Source: Copromyces sp. CBS 386.78 (taxonomy: Eukaryota > Ascomycota > Sordariomycetes > Sordariales > Sordariaceae). Taken from it: a DNA stretch of 64,000 nucleotides. The first letter of the stretch is position 1, and each line of letters begins with the position of its first letter. Below are positions 33,548-46,300 of the stretch, piece by piece. A program made the position numbers and the translations under genes. The stretch covers positions 62,001-126,000 of the forward strand of contig MU839146.1 in NCBI GenBank assembly GCA_030685235.1, read 5' to 3'. A model generated the notes under the pieces. It saw nothing but the letters and a program-made list of their open reading frames with translations, ran no database searches and was not told where the DNA came from.

Positions 33548-36500
33548 CTAATGAGGCATAACACTTATCCCTCCCATTCCTCCTCCTCCTCCTCCATAAC
33601 CCCCAGAACCACCTCCCCTTTTCCCTGCTCCTGCTCCTCCACCTCCTCTCGGGGCCCTCGGTGCACTCGACGCACCCCTCCTCCTCGCTGCCGTTTTTGC
33701 GCCACTAGCCTTCCTCTTGCTCACCCCTCCTCCTCCTCCTCCGGCACCACCAGCAACCGAACTCCCAGCTCTCTTCTTCCTATAAAACTTCTTCCCACCA
33801 CCTGCTCCACCTCCACCTCTCCGCCCCGAGCCTGATGACGCCTTCGACAAAGATCCCGATGCACGACCTGAGCCTCCGCCGTAGCTACTTTTTGAGGAGC
33901 TGCCGCCGGAGCTATACATGGAGATTTGTTCTTGCAAGCGAGCGTCTTGCACGACTTTGGAGATTGGCGGACCGGAAAAGTAACGGGAGGATTCTAGCTC
34001 CGAGTCTTCTGCATCTTCTTCGGAATTGTCGGAGCCCGAGGCGGTGGTGGCGTCTGGATCTACCACGTCGTCGAGGTCCGAGAGGCCGTAATCTTCTTCT
34101 TCTTCGATAGGTTCTCCGCGGCGGTTTACTGCTTGGCCTTTATCTTGGGTTTGTTGTCCCGGTCTGCGAGCGGGTTGTTGTGCCTGTGCTGCCCAAGCTC
34201 CTCCTCCTGTGGCTCCTCCCCGTCCAGCCGGATTCCGTGACGGTGGTGGTGCAGCACGAGCACGAGGTTCATCCTCCTCATCACTACTAATCAAATCCAC
34301 CACCTCTTTCCCTCCTCCTCCCCTCCCTTTACCACCCCTCCCAGTCCCTTCGTCCTCAACACCATCAGTCACAAAAGGATTATCATACTTGGGCCCCATC
34401 ATGTCCCTATAATTCCCATAAAACCGCTCAACAAGCGGTATGAACTTGGCCCCGAAGAGATCCACTTTGTCTTGATTGACGTCCGGGATCGCACGCATCT
34501 GGTCCAGCGTGCGCGTCCACCGGATCGCCATTTCTCTGTACTGGGTCTCGGTGAAGATGGGCTTGCGCATGCCCTTTTTGTTGCGGAAGTCCTCCTCAAA
34601 GATCTTGGCTTCTTCGACAAAGGTATCGACAATGTCCTGGTGGACCTCGTCGAGCTGGCCGTAGCGAGGGTTTTGCATCGTTCGGGGGTCGACAATGGGG
34701 GGTCCCAAAGTGGCGAGGTGTTGGGACATGGTTTCGTTGGGATGTTGTTGGGTGTGGGAGAGGGTGTCGTAAAGGGTGGTTTGTCGGTGTTGGGGACGAG
34801 TAGCTCGGGAGGCTGGACCACGTCGCGAAGGGCGGACCGGCTCAAAGGCTTCTTCCTCGTCGTCGGGTTCAACTCTATCGGATACGACAAAGTCGTCGCG
34901 CTCGTAGCCGTTGGCGTGGAGAGGACCGTGAGGACCGTCAGAGCTAGGCTCTTCGTAGTCGGCGATGAGGGTCGGTAAAACCTTTCCGGCCGAGTTCCTC
35001 TTTTTGGTGGCTCGGACGGGCGAAGAGACGTTCGTTGATGTGGGCGGTCGTCGCAAGGTAGGCAAGATAGGAAGTTCAGGCTCATCCCTCATGTCCTCGT
35101 CAACACGACGGCTCCGCTGCTTAGACCGAGACGGCGGTTCGACGGACTTGTTGGATGGAACGGGCAGTAACAACCGCTTGCCGTTGTAAAGGTAAGCACC
35201 AGCTTCAGGCCCGGTCTGCACGCACGCTGCAGTGTTAGCAAAGCAAACCTTTCCAGAAAAAAAAGAGGGCAGCACTCACAACGTAGTATGTAATAGGCAT
35301 CCCCGCGCCATTCATAATATTGTCCTCGCCCAGCGCCTTGTGAAAGTTCAGCTGCAGGACAATCCTCTGCAGCTCCCTCTGCGTGGTCCCCTTGGCGATG
35401 CCAAAGTGGCACACCCCGCCATGCTCGCTCTTCTTCTTGCCCATCAGGATATCGCACAGCTTACCCAGCGTGATGGGCTTTTGGCTCTTCACAACCTCGA
35501 TCGCAGCGAAGGCGATTTCCGTAAAATCCTTCATCTCCGTCGACTTTGAGATGCGCCCAAATCGACAGTTGTCGCATCCGTCTTTGCACATGCGGTGGTC
35601 AAACTCCTCGCCAAAGTAGCGGAGCACTTCTTCGCGCCGGCACGTGTGCTGCGATTCGCAATAGTTGACCACGCGGTTAAGCATCAGTAGCTGGCGCTCC
35701 TTTTGAGCGTAGTCACCGTCACCATCGGCAATCATGCGGCGAAGGGATTGGATATCGCCGTAGGCGAAGTAGAGGTAGCAGTCAGATGGCTTGCCGTCGC
35801 GGCCGGCGCGGCCGGTTTCTTGGTAGTAGCCTTCGAGGGACTTGGGGATATGCTGGTGGATGACGAAGCGGACGTCGGGCTTGTCGATACCCATACCGAA
35901 GGCGATGGTGGCTACCACGACTTTGACTTGGCCGGCTTGCCAATCGTGTTGGACTTCGATCTTTTCTTTGGTGGTGATGGAGGCGTGATAGTGCTTGGCT
36001 CTGATGCCGTGTTTTTCTTCGAGGTTTTTGGCAATGTTCTCTGCACTTTTCCTTGACAACGTATAGATGATACCCGTTTGGCCGTCATACTTCTCTCGGA
36101 TCAATTCCGCGATGCGGGCAACCAGATTCTGCTCCTTCAACCTGACCTCGTAGTAAAGGTTCGGCCGATTAAAGCTCTGCGAGAAAGTCTGGCAGTCCTT
36201 CATTGCCAGGTTATGCTTGACATCCACAATGACGTTTTGTGTTGCTGTAGCTGTCAACGCCATGACCGGGACTCCGGGAAACTTCTTACGAAACTCTCCT
36301 ATAGCTTTGTAATCAGGTCGGAAATCATGGCCCCATTGACTGACGCAGTGGGCCTCGTCGATAACGATTCTGGCCAGCTTGTTCCTCTGGAAGAGGTCTC
36401 TCATCTTATTGACGAACTGCTGGCTCTTGCTTACCATTTCCGGTGTGACATAAAGCAGCTGGAGTTCATGCTCAGGATGCACAGCATCAAGCTTTTGAAA

Positions 36501-39298
36501 CACCATTCGGCGCGTTTCCAAAGGCATGTCGCCGTTGAAAGCGTAAGCTGTGATCATCAGGTTTGCCAAATGGTTTACTTGATCCAGCATCAGACTTAGC
36601 AGAGGGGAGATCACGACTGTGATGCCACGGGTTTTCCCACTCTTGACCACGGCTGGCAACTGGTAGCACAACGACTTGCCACCGCCAGTCGGCATCAACA
36701 CAAAGGCGTCCTAATTCCAGTCAGCAAAGTTCTGTTCTTCCCAGACAAGTATTTCCCCACGCTTTTGAGGACATGGAGCAGAAGAGACTCACCTTCCCAC
36801 CCAAAGTAGCATTAATAGCCTCCAACTGATTCTGCCTGAACCCCGACATCCGAAACCTATCTTTCAACGCCCTCTTCACATCATTCGACCACGGATACTT
36901 CATCTTCTCAGGTGGCATCGACAGATCTCCCTGCCGCGACTTGGCCTTCTTGGCGTTGGCTTTTTCGTTTCGTTTCCTCGGCTTGATTGTAGTTGTCGTG
37001 GATGTTGACATGACCGACTGTGATCGTAGCTGATTTTTGGTGTGGGCGGCCGTAGAAGTATACGTCTCAACGCTGTCCACTGCTGCCAGGAGATCCGCGT
37101 CGTCGTCTTCGTCGTCGAAGTAATCATGGCCATGGACTGGCTTGTGTGGTGCGGGTTTGATGGGGCTGTTGCGCTGGGGAAGGGTGGCCTGGAAGGGCGC
37201 CGAAGGTGGAGGGTGCTGTTGTTCCATGAAGGGATCTTCATCTTCGTCGAACATCATTGCTTCTTCCGCCGAGATATTAGGAAACGAGTTATTTGTTGGT
37301 CGGGTTTGATACGACGCCGGTGTCTGGCGTGCCGTTTGAAAGCTCGGCGTTGGAGGCGGTGGCATCCTGGGAGCAGGCTGCTGATGCTGCACAGCAGGAT
37401 GTTGAGTCTGCAATATGACCTGCTGAGAGTTATGATACTCTGTCGACGGCAGAACCGGGGGCTCAGTCCTCCTCGAAGGCGTCGGAGTCGCTATGATGAT
37501 AGGCTTCTTGTCCTCTTCCTCCTTGAAGTCAAAGCTCCTCTCCGTGATTCCTGCCGCAACGATATTCCACGTCAGACTTTTCTCGATAGCCTCAACCTCA
37601 TCACTCAACTTGTCCAGCTGCACCATCAACTGATCCTCGTACTCATCGTTTTCTTCCGCATAAGCGCGAGAGATTTCGTCTTCGATGGATTGTCGCTCTT
37701 GGCTTTTCTTGAGGTACGCCTTGTGCTCTTCTAAAAGGGCTTTGAGCGCCATGTCCCGTCGCTTGAGCATCTCCTTTTCCTTCTTGACCTCTTCGCGTGC
37801 CCTGTCTCTTTCGTCCCTGGGAAGTCGCAGGCAGTCCCGCATCTTGAGCATGTTCTCCTGAAGCTCGTTGTTAACGGCACTCAGTTCTCTTTCCAAGACT
37901 GTGGGACTGCGAACGAATAGTTCAAGAAGTGGCTTGTGAAGCTGGTAGTCGAACTCCTCCAAGTTACTGTTCTCCCTTGTGCTAAGGGGGTCTTCACTGG
38001 GCGGAGGCATTGACGGCAGCAGCGAGCTTTCAGCGAGTGTACTGCTTTGCGCAAAACTCTGACCAATAGTACTCGCTGCGGTGAAACTCGGTCCAACCGA
38101 CGGCTGCTGTGATGGCCTTTCCACCGACTCAAGCAGCTGATTGCGCGGCGTGTTCAGTGGTTCCAAAGGTTTCCGTGATGGTAGGTCCATGGTCGGCGGT
38201 GGTGGCCGACTTTCCACAGACTCCAAGGTTGGGAGAATTGACTCGACTGGTGGCCTACTAGGTGTATCCATAATCGTGTCTTCGTCCAAACCCAATTCAC
38301 GTGTGGTAGTCCCACCGCTTTTGAAGGACTCCGCACTCCTAGGCACCGACACACAAGAAAGAGGAGTGAAGGCCTCATCCTCTGAGTCCATCACTTCACT
38401 GCGCCTTGGCTTTTTGGTCGTGGTCGTGGCTGGGACATGTTCGGTCTGTTTTGTTTGTGGCCTTGGCGTCCTCAAACCTTTCGGGGATTCAGATGATTTT
38501 CGCTTGCGGGAGTTGTCGACATCCGGACTGGATAGAAATAAAGGCTCGTCATCCCTTTCAAGCCGCTGGTTTTCGGTTGCCGTGCGCTTTTCAAACGAAG
38601 CCTCCTTCCTCTTAGGAGACCGACCCCGTTGCAGCGACACTGTGGGCGGCAGTTTCATTGACACGGACCTTGATGAAGGTTTCGGCCTCGGCGTGGTTTC
38701 CCGATCGCCCTCAACCAACTTATTGATATCCATAAACTCGTCGTCGTCATCGTCAAAAAGCGAGACATCATCATCCTTCATATTGTAGTCATTTGATATC
38801 TTGCGCTTCTTGACCTGACGCGGCCTGCTCCCACCTCTTTCGCCCACGGGAGTGGTTCTTTCGGCAAAGTCCTCCCGCCACAGAAGCTTGTCGTCGCCGA
38901 ACCCTATTAGCGAACTCGAAGCGACAGTGTCGTCGTTGTCAGTGTGGTCTTTATCTTTGACGTCGCGGTCGTGATCGAATTCTTCGGTAAGATCGACAGC
39001 GTCGGAGAAGATGTCGTCGTCCACTATAGGACTGTCGGGCGTGGGCGCAGGATATTGGAGATTCTTCTTGTTCTTGAGGTGTAGAGCATTGGGAGCTGGC
39101 GAGTCTGTTTTCGGGCGGATCAAATTGGTCGAGGGGGACTGTCGAGCAGCTAACGAAGCCGAGTATGCGCGTTGAAGCGGGCCGACGCTGGTGGCGCCGG
39201 TGGTTGAAGCAGGTGTGAGTAGGTTTTGGGGCGGTCGTCGTTGTTGAGGTGTCGGTTCTGGTCTTTGTGCATGTTGTTGAGCCTGTTGTTGTTGTTGT

Positions 39299-39370
<72 letters not shown>

Positions 39371-40386
39371 GGCTGTGGTAGTGGTGCTTCGGTATGCGAC
39401 CGCTGGCGCTTTTGTTGATCAAAGGCACTGGAACTGGCACTCCCATGCTTAGCGGAAGCTGACCTAGTTCCTGACCCAGACCCCGTCGTCGACGACAAGG
39501 AGACCAAGTGCGGCCGTGGCAGGTTATTCTTGACCGAGAGCTTCGCCATTCCTCCAACTCCAACCGTATGCTGATCCGTCGATCCTACCTCCGGGGCAAT
39601 CTGTTGGTATGTAGCGGGTCGGGCGTCATTTGTCGAGCATGTGCTTGTTATAGGTGTGGAGTTTGTGTATCTCGAAGTCGCATGAGTCGAGGTTGAGGTT
39701 GGTGGTGGTGGTGGTGGTGGTGGTGGTGGTCCCAGTGGTTGTTGTTGTTGGACTGGTACTGGAACCACAAAAGTGCTTCTTTGCTGTGAAGGTCCTCCTC
39801 GACCTCCAAGACTTGCTGGAGGGTTGGTGACAGCCAGCGGAGTGGGATATACGGAATCGTTATCTTGGGAAAAACCCGAATTCGAACCGTGATCGATCAC
39901 GCTTGGTGTCGCAGCAGGATATACAGGCCCGTTCGGAATGGCAATGGTATTTCCCGACTTGTTTAACCAGGAAACTTGCTCCCCCAGATTGTTGCGCGTC
40001 ATGAGCGTAGATTGCGCTGTCGAACTCGTAAGCAACCGGCCGAGCACGCCGCCGGACGCATTGGGATTTAGCACTGTAGCTGTAGGTTCACTGCTAGCGA
40101 CAGAGGCAGTGAAATGGTAAAGAACTTTCAAGGAATGCGGCACCCAGGATGACAGCGACGAACTAAAAGACGAAGACGAGGAGGAAGGAGGCACCGTGAC
40201 CTGGCGCTGGTGGGCCGAAGTGGAATCAGTGGAAGTCAACAAAGTACTACGTTCGCTACTTCCCAAGGTCAACGAGGAGGACGTCAACGACGACGACAAT
40301 TGATTGGATCGCGTGTCAGACGTGTTCTGCTGCTGCTGCGGCGGCGGCGGTGGAGTCGTACAAGACGTTCCTTCCCGTTCCGCCAT
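33548..40386 (-). CDS. qde-3: BLM/Sgs1/QDE-3-type RecQ DNA helicase
   Basis: ATP-dependent 3'-5' DNA helicase acting in recombination and repair; the Neurospora orthologue QDE-3 is also needed for quelling. Exons (minus strand) 40386-36793, 36710-35280 and 35215-33548 give 2,230 aa; introns GTGAGT..TAG and GTGAGT..CAG are in phase 0. The first 1,150 residues are disordered, with a 29-Gln run, a Pro run and a coiled coil (ERELSAVNNELQENMLKM onward). The helicase core has FRQNQLEAINATLGG (motif 0), MPTGGGKS (Walker A, 1204-1211), DEAH (1316-1319), MALTATAT, IIYTLSRKSAE, VVVATIAFGMGIDKPDVR and QETGRAGRDG (1495-1504). The RQC zinc site shows YCES/HTCRR/MCKDGCDNC. An HRDC-like helical segment (YREMAIRWTRTLDQMRAIP) and a basic Gly-rich tail follow. 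It is longer than the 1,955 aa I recall for Neurospora QDE-3, so some exon limits may differ. Confidence 0.93.
39283..39369 (-). repeat. CAG/CAA repeat coding 29 consecutive glutamines
   Basis: 87 bases in the first exon of the RecQ gene, mixed CAG and CAA codons, encoding an uninterrupted poly-Gln stretch followed by AQQHAQ. The CAG-rich half is likely to vary in length. Confidence 0.97.
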
Positions 40387-43386
40387 AGCGCGACAAAAAC
40401 ACACAACGTGCCCGCCCCCACACAGAACGCGCCGTCAGGTGCTTGCGCGTTGCCGCTTTCTCTAAGCGGTTAGTGCAGGTTTTGGCAGGGGGACTCTTAG
40501 ACGCATATGTCAAAGCACCTACCCACTGTGTTAGTGACCGCACTTGCTGTCTGCGTGTAAGTGTTAGTGCAGTGGTAACTCGTCGAGATCAAAGCGTTTG
40601 TTTCGTTTTCCTGTCGTCTTGTCGGAGAGGACCAAGATGGGAAATAAGTTAAAATCCCCAAACAGCTGCGCAAGATGCGGAACCTCGACTTACAAGTCTG
40701 CAATCAGATTGACCGATATCGTTCATTCGCCGTCGTCCGTCGTTCTGGTGAAAGACTCACTTGCTCCTTATGTGTGAAAAGATGTAGCTTAACTGAGGTG
40801 TCGAGAGATGAACGGCCCGATGAGCACAAGCTGCTTGGTCAGTTTCTTTGCTCCCAAATTTGTCGGTCGTACGGGCGTATTGTCGCGCGGTATTGTGTAT
40901 ATCCCTTCTCGTCTCTGATGCAGAAGGAGGACCTCCCTCGTAACTTTTCTTTGCTGTTGCTTCTTTGCTTCTTTGCTGCCACTCCTGTTGTTGTTGTTGT
41001 TGCCGTTGCCGTCGTTGCCGTTCCCGTTAACATCACCGTCAAAAACTCGCAAAAAAAAACAGAAATCCCAAGAGTTCGTGATCGCAAATCTCTCCAGTCG
41101 TTTGTACCGCGATGAGTCGAACGAAAGAACCCAGTGCCAAGTGGAGGAGTGGAGGCCAAGGTCAAGGTTTCTTCCCAAATGAATTCCAAACGAACAAAAA
41201 TCCATCCAGACGAAAAAGAAGCCTATCTGCCTGCCTGCCAATCGTTGGTATTGAAATGATGGATGGATGGATAGATGGTCGGTTTTCGTAATTCGGATAT
41301 TCCGTTTGGAGTGCTGATATATGGATATTCTGAGTGGTCCAAGTAAGGTAGTCCAAGATTCAAAGTTACCTCCCAGTGCACTTACCGTATTATATCCGCC
41401 GTTCAGTCGTCCTCGTCCTCGTCAGAAAATATATCCCTTCTCCTCAATCTCAATATCGCCTCGTCTCCATCACTCACCCATCCCTCACTCACTTCCCCCT
41501 CAATTCTCAGCCAAGAGGTAGTCTAATCCGCAGAGGACGGGAGCATCCGGCAGAGGAGCGCAGATCTCCACCTCTCCGCGGGTGGCCGTTATCCCTAGGT
41601 GCTTGCGGCGCAATGCAATGCAATCTGATATTTGCCGCTCACGCAACTGGCGGTGAAAAGGTTAGGTTAGATTGAGGGAGGGTTCATTTTGAAAAAAATC
41701 ATTGGGATAGAAAAAGTGGAGGATGAGTACCTATTTTCGGAAAATAAGAAAGTGATGTGATATAAAAACGAAGATGATGATTAGAAGGGAACACTCCACC
41801 ATCAGAATTGGAGGGAAGAATGGGAAGTAGTTAACTATGACGTTGTTGAAGAGTTATTTTATAGACAGTATCTAGTAAGAAATATAGTACAAGTGATTAA
41901 GCTTGAGCAAAAGAAGAGTAGAAGAAAGATATAGACTAGACAGGTAGCGGGGTCAAGATGAGAGTTGGATAGGCCCTCAGAGGTATGGAACGGATATACA
42001 GAGCAAGCAAGTTCTTTCCATTGCGCGGGTCAATTTGCGAGCCTCTGCTATTATTGAAGTCCGATCTTGGATACTAGATAACGTTGGAAACTTTCCTCCC
42101 AATGGAAGATTTCGCGAGCTCGGTGGCCGCCTCCCTGAATACATACCTTACCTTACCTATAGGTATTTGACATAGGTATCCATTCTCGCAGAGATCACTC
42201 GGTAGGTCCCAGGCAAACCCTTCGCGAACGAACACCACGGCACACAACCACTTCGAAGGCACGCCCAAAACCACATCTTCATCAAGTCAACCTTCAACTG
42301 TGTTCAACAAGTATATTACTTATCACCAGTGTAATCAATGCCTCCGACTCCAATTCCATTCATTACCTTACTTTTCCTTCCATGACCACCACGACCATGA
42401 CCGCCTATCATCACCGCACCCAATCCAGCGGCGACGCCACGCGAAGCCACCAAGCACCTCCCATGACCAAAAAACTTGCTATCACCACGCCGCCCATGAT
42501 ACCATACCCTACTGACCTTATTTAAAGTGTGAAACATGTTCAATTAAATCCCCAAACTTGATGTGATCACCAATAAACAATAATACTGCTGCTGCTTCCT
42601 CGCTTGGAAGCGCATTCAAGCTATCGACCGACGGACGTAGCCGATATCGACCTCTCTCTCTCTCTCTCTCTCTAAGAAGAGAATGAACAAAACCACCACC
42701 AAACATTGAGAAACCAAAAGCGAAGAAGCCAGTCCTGCGCCGGGCGGGGATCATGAATAAAAGTGAGAATGAGAAGCGATGAAACATGTTGTTGTTGTTA
42801 TGTGTTTGTATACATGGCCAAAAATAAATCCCCGACGCTATGGTGGTGTCAAGGCCAGCCAGCCGTGTATATATGAACAAAATATGTAGAAGACGTGTGA
42901 AACTTTTGTAGGTGGTCTATGCAGCAAGGATGAAAGCAAGCGTCGAAAGATGATGATGATGAAGAAGCGAATTAGGTGATCAAGGAGATGCAAAGTCGAC
43001 CGTGAGCGCCAGTTTTGTTGCTTGTTGGTGGTGATAAAGAAATTCTGTTTGATGTTTGTAGTGACAGACAGGTGGGTGGGTGGGTATATGATGATAATGA
43101 TGATGATGATGATGATGATAATGTAGGCAAACCCCATGCCATGCCATGCCATGCCATGCCAGGCAATGCTCGTTTGAGAGACATGTGTCGTCATTGTTGA
43201 AAATGATGTAAAAGTTGATGATAAAAAGGAAGGGTATCTCAACAACCGACAAATCCAAAATCCAAAGAAACGTCATTCCAAAAGTCATTCCGGCTTTTTC
43301 CTTCCAGCCAGCTTTTTCCACTGCATGCTCGCTTCAACCACACCGCTTTCGACCGCCATTTTACAGCGTCTGTGTCGGGGTGCTTC
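40387..43386. other. Intergenic region upstream of the RecQ gene
   Basis: A 3-kb spacer between two minus-strand genes. Near the RecQ start are two copies of GTTAGTGCAG (40469-40478 and 40563-40572). Simple repeats: CT run 42652-42673, GAT run about 43089-43120, CATGC run about 43135-43160. Frames at 40675-41241, 42518-42880 and 42838-43321 are low-complexity or antisense to each other and show no domain. Confidence 0.5.
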
Positions 43387-46300
43387 TTAACCCCCTCGCT
43401 TCAGCCCCATTCCCTCTACTCCCAAATTAGGCACCTCCACATCCCTCAGTCCCCACACGCCCTCATCCCTCCTCCGATCAACAAAGCTATTGCACTCACT
43501 CACCACCAGGCTCCATTCCGCCAGCGCTCTCCCCGAATACACCGCGCCCGAGGCGTAGATACCCACAGGCTTCTGAGCGCGGACGGCGAGGTTCAAACGG
43601 CTGACTTCGCTGTCGAACCCGGCAGGCGGCGGTGAGCGGGCGCGGGCAAATGGGCTGTTGTCCTGCATGCTTGCAGCGGAGCGTGTCTTGACCAACGCGC
43701 CTTCATCATCAGACTCGCCAACACCGTGGAGGATCGCGAGGCTGATGCTTGCTGAGCGGCGGCGGTTTGGGTTTCTTTCTGGGGGAGGTGGGGAGGTGTC
43801 GATGGAAAGAGGACGAGCGTTGCGGACATGGTTGATCAGGCCTGTCTCTGATTGTCCGCTGTAGCGACGAGTGACGGGTGGGAAACCGGGCCTGATCAGG
43901 CCTGTCTCTGATTGTCCGCTGTAGCGGCGGGTGACGGGTGGGAGACCGGGCCTGATGTGGTGCGAGCCAGGGCTGCCGTAGATCTCGCCGTTGGGAGATC
44001 CATCGGAGACGATGGCGCGTGTAAGAATCCTGGATTGAGCGGGGGCTGGAAGGCGAGGCCGGTATAGAACCATATCCCGTTGGGGTCCAATCGTGCCTTG
44101 CCATGTGAGAGCGAACCGGAAGACGAAGGTGGCCGCATCGTAGACAGGAGCGGATCCGGTCGATGAAGCCGAGTCGGATGACGGCTTGGCGTTCATCGGA
44201 GGAGGGCCAGCCCGAGCTGCAGCGGCCGCAGCCGTTTCGCGCCTAGCTTGCTCGAGTTCTTCATCCCATGTTCGCTTGCCGTTTGTGGCGCCATTGGGGA
44301 GTTGGGCCTGCGAAGCGGTAAAGTTGAGAACCTTGCCCAGGAGAGACCATCTTTTCTTGGAAGTCTCTTCGACCCTCATGCCTGACCTGTTGTCATTACT
44401 AGTGAACTGGTAGTCGGAAGCACCATCTATTCCAGGGAAGGAGCTGGTGAAGGAGTCGAAGCCAAGGTATAGGGGAGTTTGCGCTGGCTGAATTTCGCTT
44501 CGAATGATCAGGAATCGCTTGCCAGGAGTTGGGAGGCAGGGCGCTGTTGAAGGAGGCATACGACCCTCGGCTTCAGCAGTCTGCCACATCCAGAGGTAAT
44601 GTGACCAGACAGTTCTCAATCGCTGTGCAACGAGCAGGAAGATTTTACTATGCAACGGTCAGCACGCAAGTACAAAGATATCAACAAGAGGGGGAGCTTA
44701 CTTGTCCAGCTCATTCACAGACCCAGTGTCCCTGCAGATACGCCAACACAGCAGACGCATATAGTAGGCGCGAACCATGGGACACCAGTGATTGAAGAAT
44801 CTCTCAAACGTCTCCTCCGTCAATAACCATTCGCAGCAGAGTCTCTCCTTGCGTGCCGGATCAGCAACGATAGCATCCCACACCGAGTAGATGAATGAGA
44901 TGATGCGAATCTCCGACATGGTATTGTTGGAATCCATGATCATCTTGCCGACCTCGCACCAAAATGGCCAGTCAATGTAGTTAACGAGCGAGCTAGGGGT
45001 ATCGGAGGCGGAGCTGGGCATCGACTCTTGAACAGGCGAGGTGGCCACACTGTTGTTCTGGCTATCCTGGTACGTGTTAAGCGCCAGGAGTGCCTCCTGG
45101 AGGAAATCGCAAAGCATGAAGCAAGCGGCGTGCTCATATCTGGATGTCCGCTTGGTGGCTGCGACCATAACAGCCATGAGAGACTCGGCAAAATTATGCC
45201 TGATGTCGGATCCAACCACAGACTTCTCCGACAACATGTCCTTCAGCAAGGCAACAAGTCTGTTCTCGTCCATTCCCTTCAAGACATTGCTGGGTAGCGA
45301 GAGTCCAGTTGCTCCGGTCATGGTCGCGTCAGTACCATGGAGACTGTCGGTGATCGGTGGTCCCAGCAACGCGTCCATAGAGGCCTGACGGTGAATCGCG
45401 CCGTCCAGGGTCGAGAGAAGCTGAGCATGCACCAAGACGAAAGCCGGGGCACGTGCCTTCTCAACTAAAGGAAGGCCTTGGGGCATGAAGTCAGCAGAGA
45501 GGATGTGATAGTACTTGCAGAAGATGTAGAACAAGTCGGTATCGCCTCCTCGCCATCTGGAGACCCAGGGACCGTGCCAGGCGATCTTGGCTTGGTTCAG
45601 GGGTAGCTTTGCTGCCAGGCGCAACTTGTTGCCCAGTGTCTTGACTGACGTCCAACCCAACTTCCCAAGATGCGGTGGGAAGAGCGCCACAATGTCCTCG
45701 CTCTCGCCTTTACTCCTCCTTGGAAGCTTAAACCCGTCAGACGTCCGGCGCAGAAGATCGCTATTCAATTGCCAAAGACGCACGAGAACGTCTGCTATCC
45801 CAGGAACGAAGAAAAAGGCATAGGCGCATGCCTTGCCGCTCCAGTTGACCAAGCTAAGAGGCGCATGTCGTAGTGACATCTTGTCTACCACGAGAGCCAT
45901 CTGCCTGGTAAGGCTGTTGACAAACATGGTCCGGACATTATGCTCAGCAGATTGGGCGACAAAGTCAATGGCAGCCAACTCGGTTTCGTCTGCGGTAGAC
46001 TGTGTCGACGATCGGGCGCGCACACGCTCCTCTGGCGAGCGTTGCGATAGTGGCTGGAAAGAGCTAGTGCATGACCTCCACTCTGGGCGCATCATAATTA
46101 TGGTGATCGTTTCGAGTAACGTGGGTCTGTCAACGCCTGCCACTGGTTGTAGATTAGTGCCCAACGTGGGAGGAGGGGACATGGCAGAACCGGTGCCCAT
46201 GGACACGGCAAAAGCATTCCTGTCCAGTCTGGACTGTCCAGCATCCAACATGTCCAGAAGGCCGTTCCACCACTTGTTCAAGATTGTTGCTCGGCGGTCA

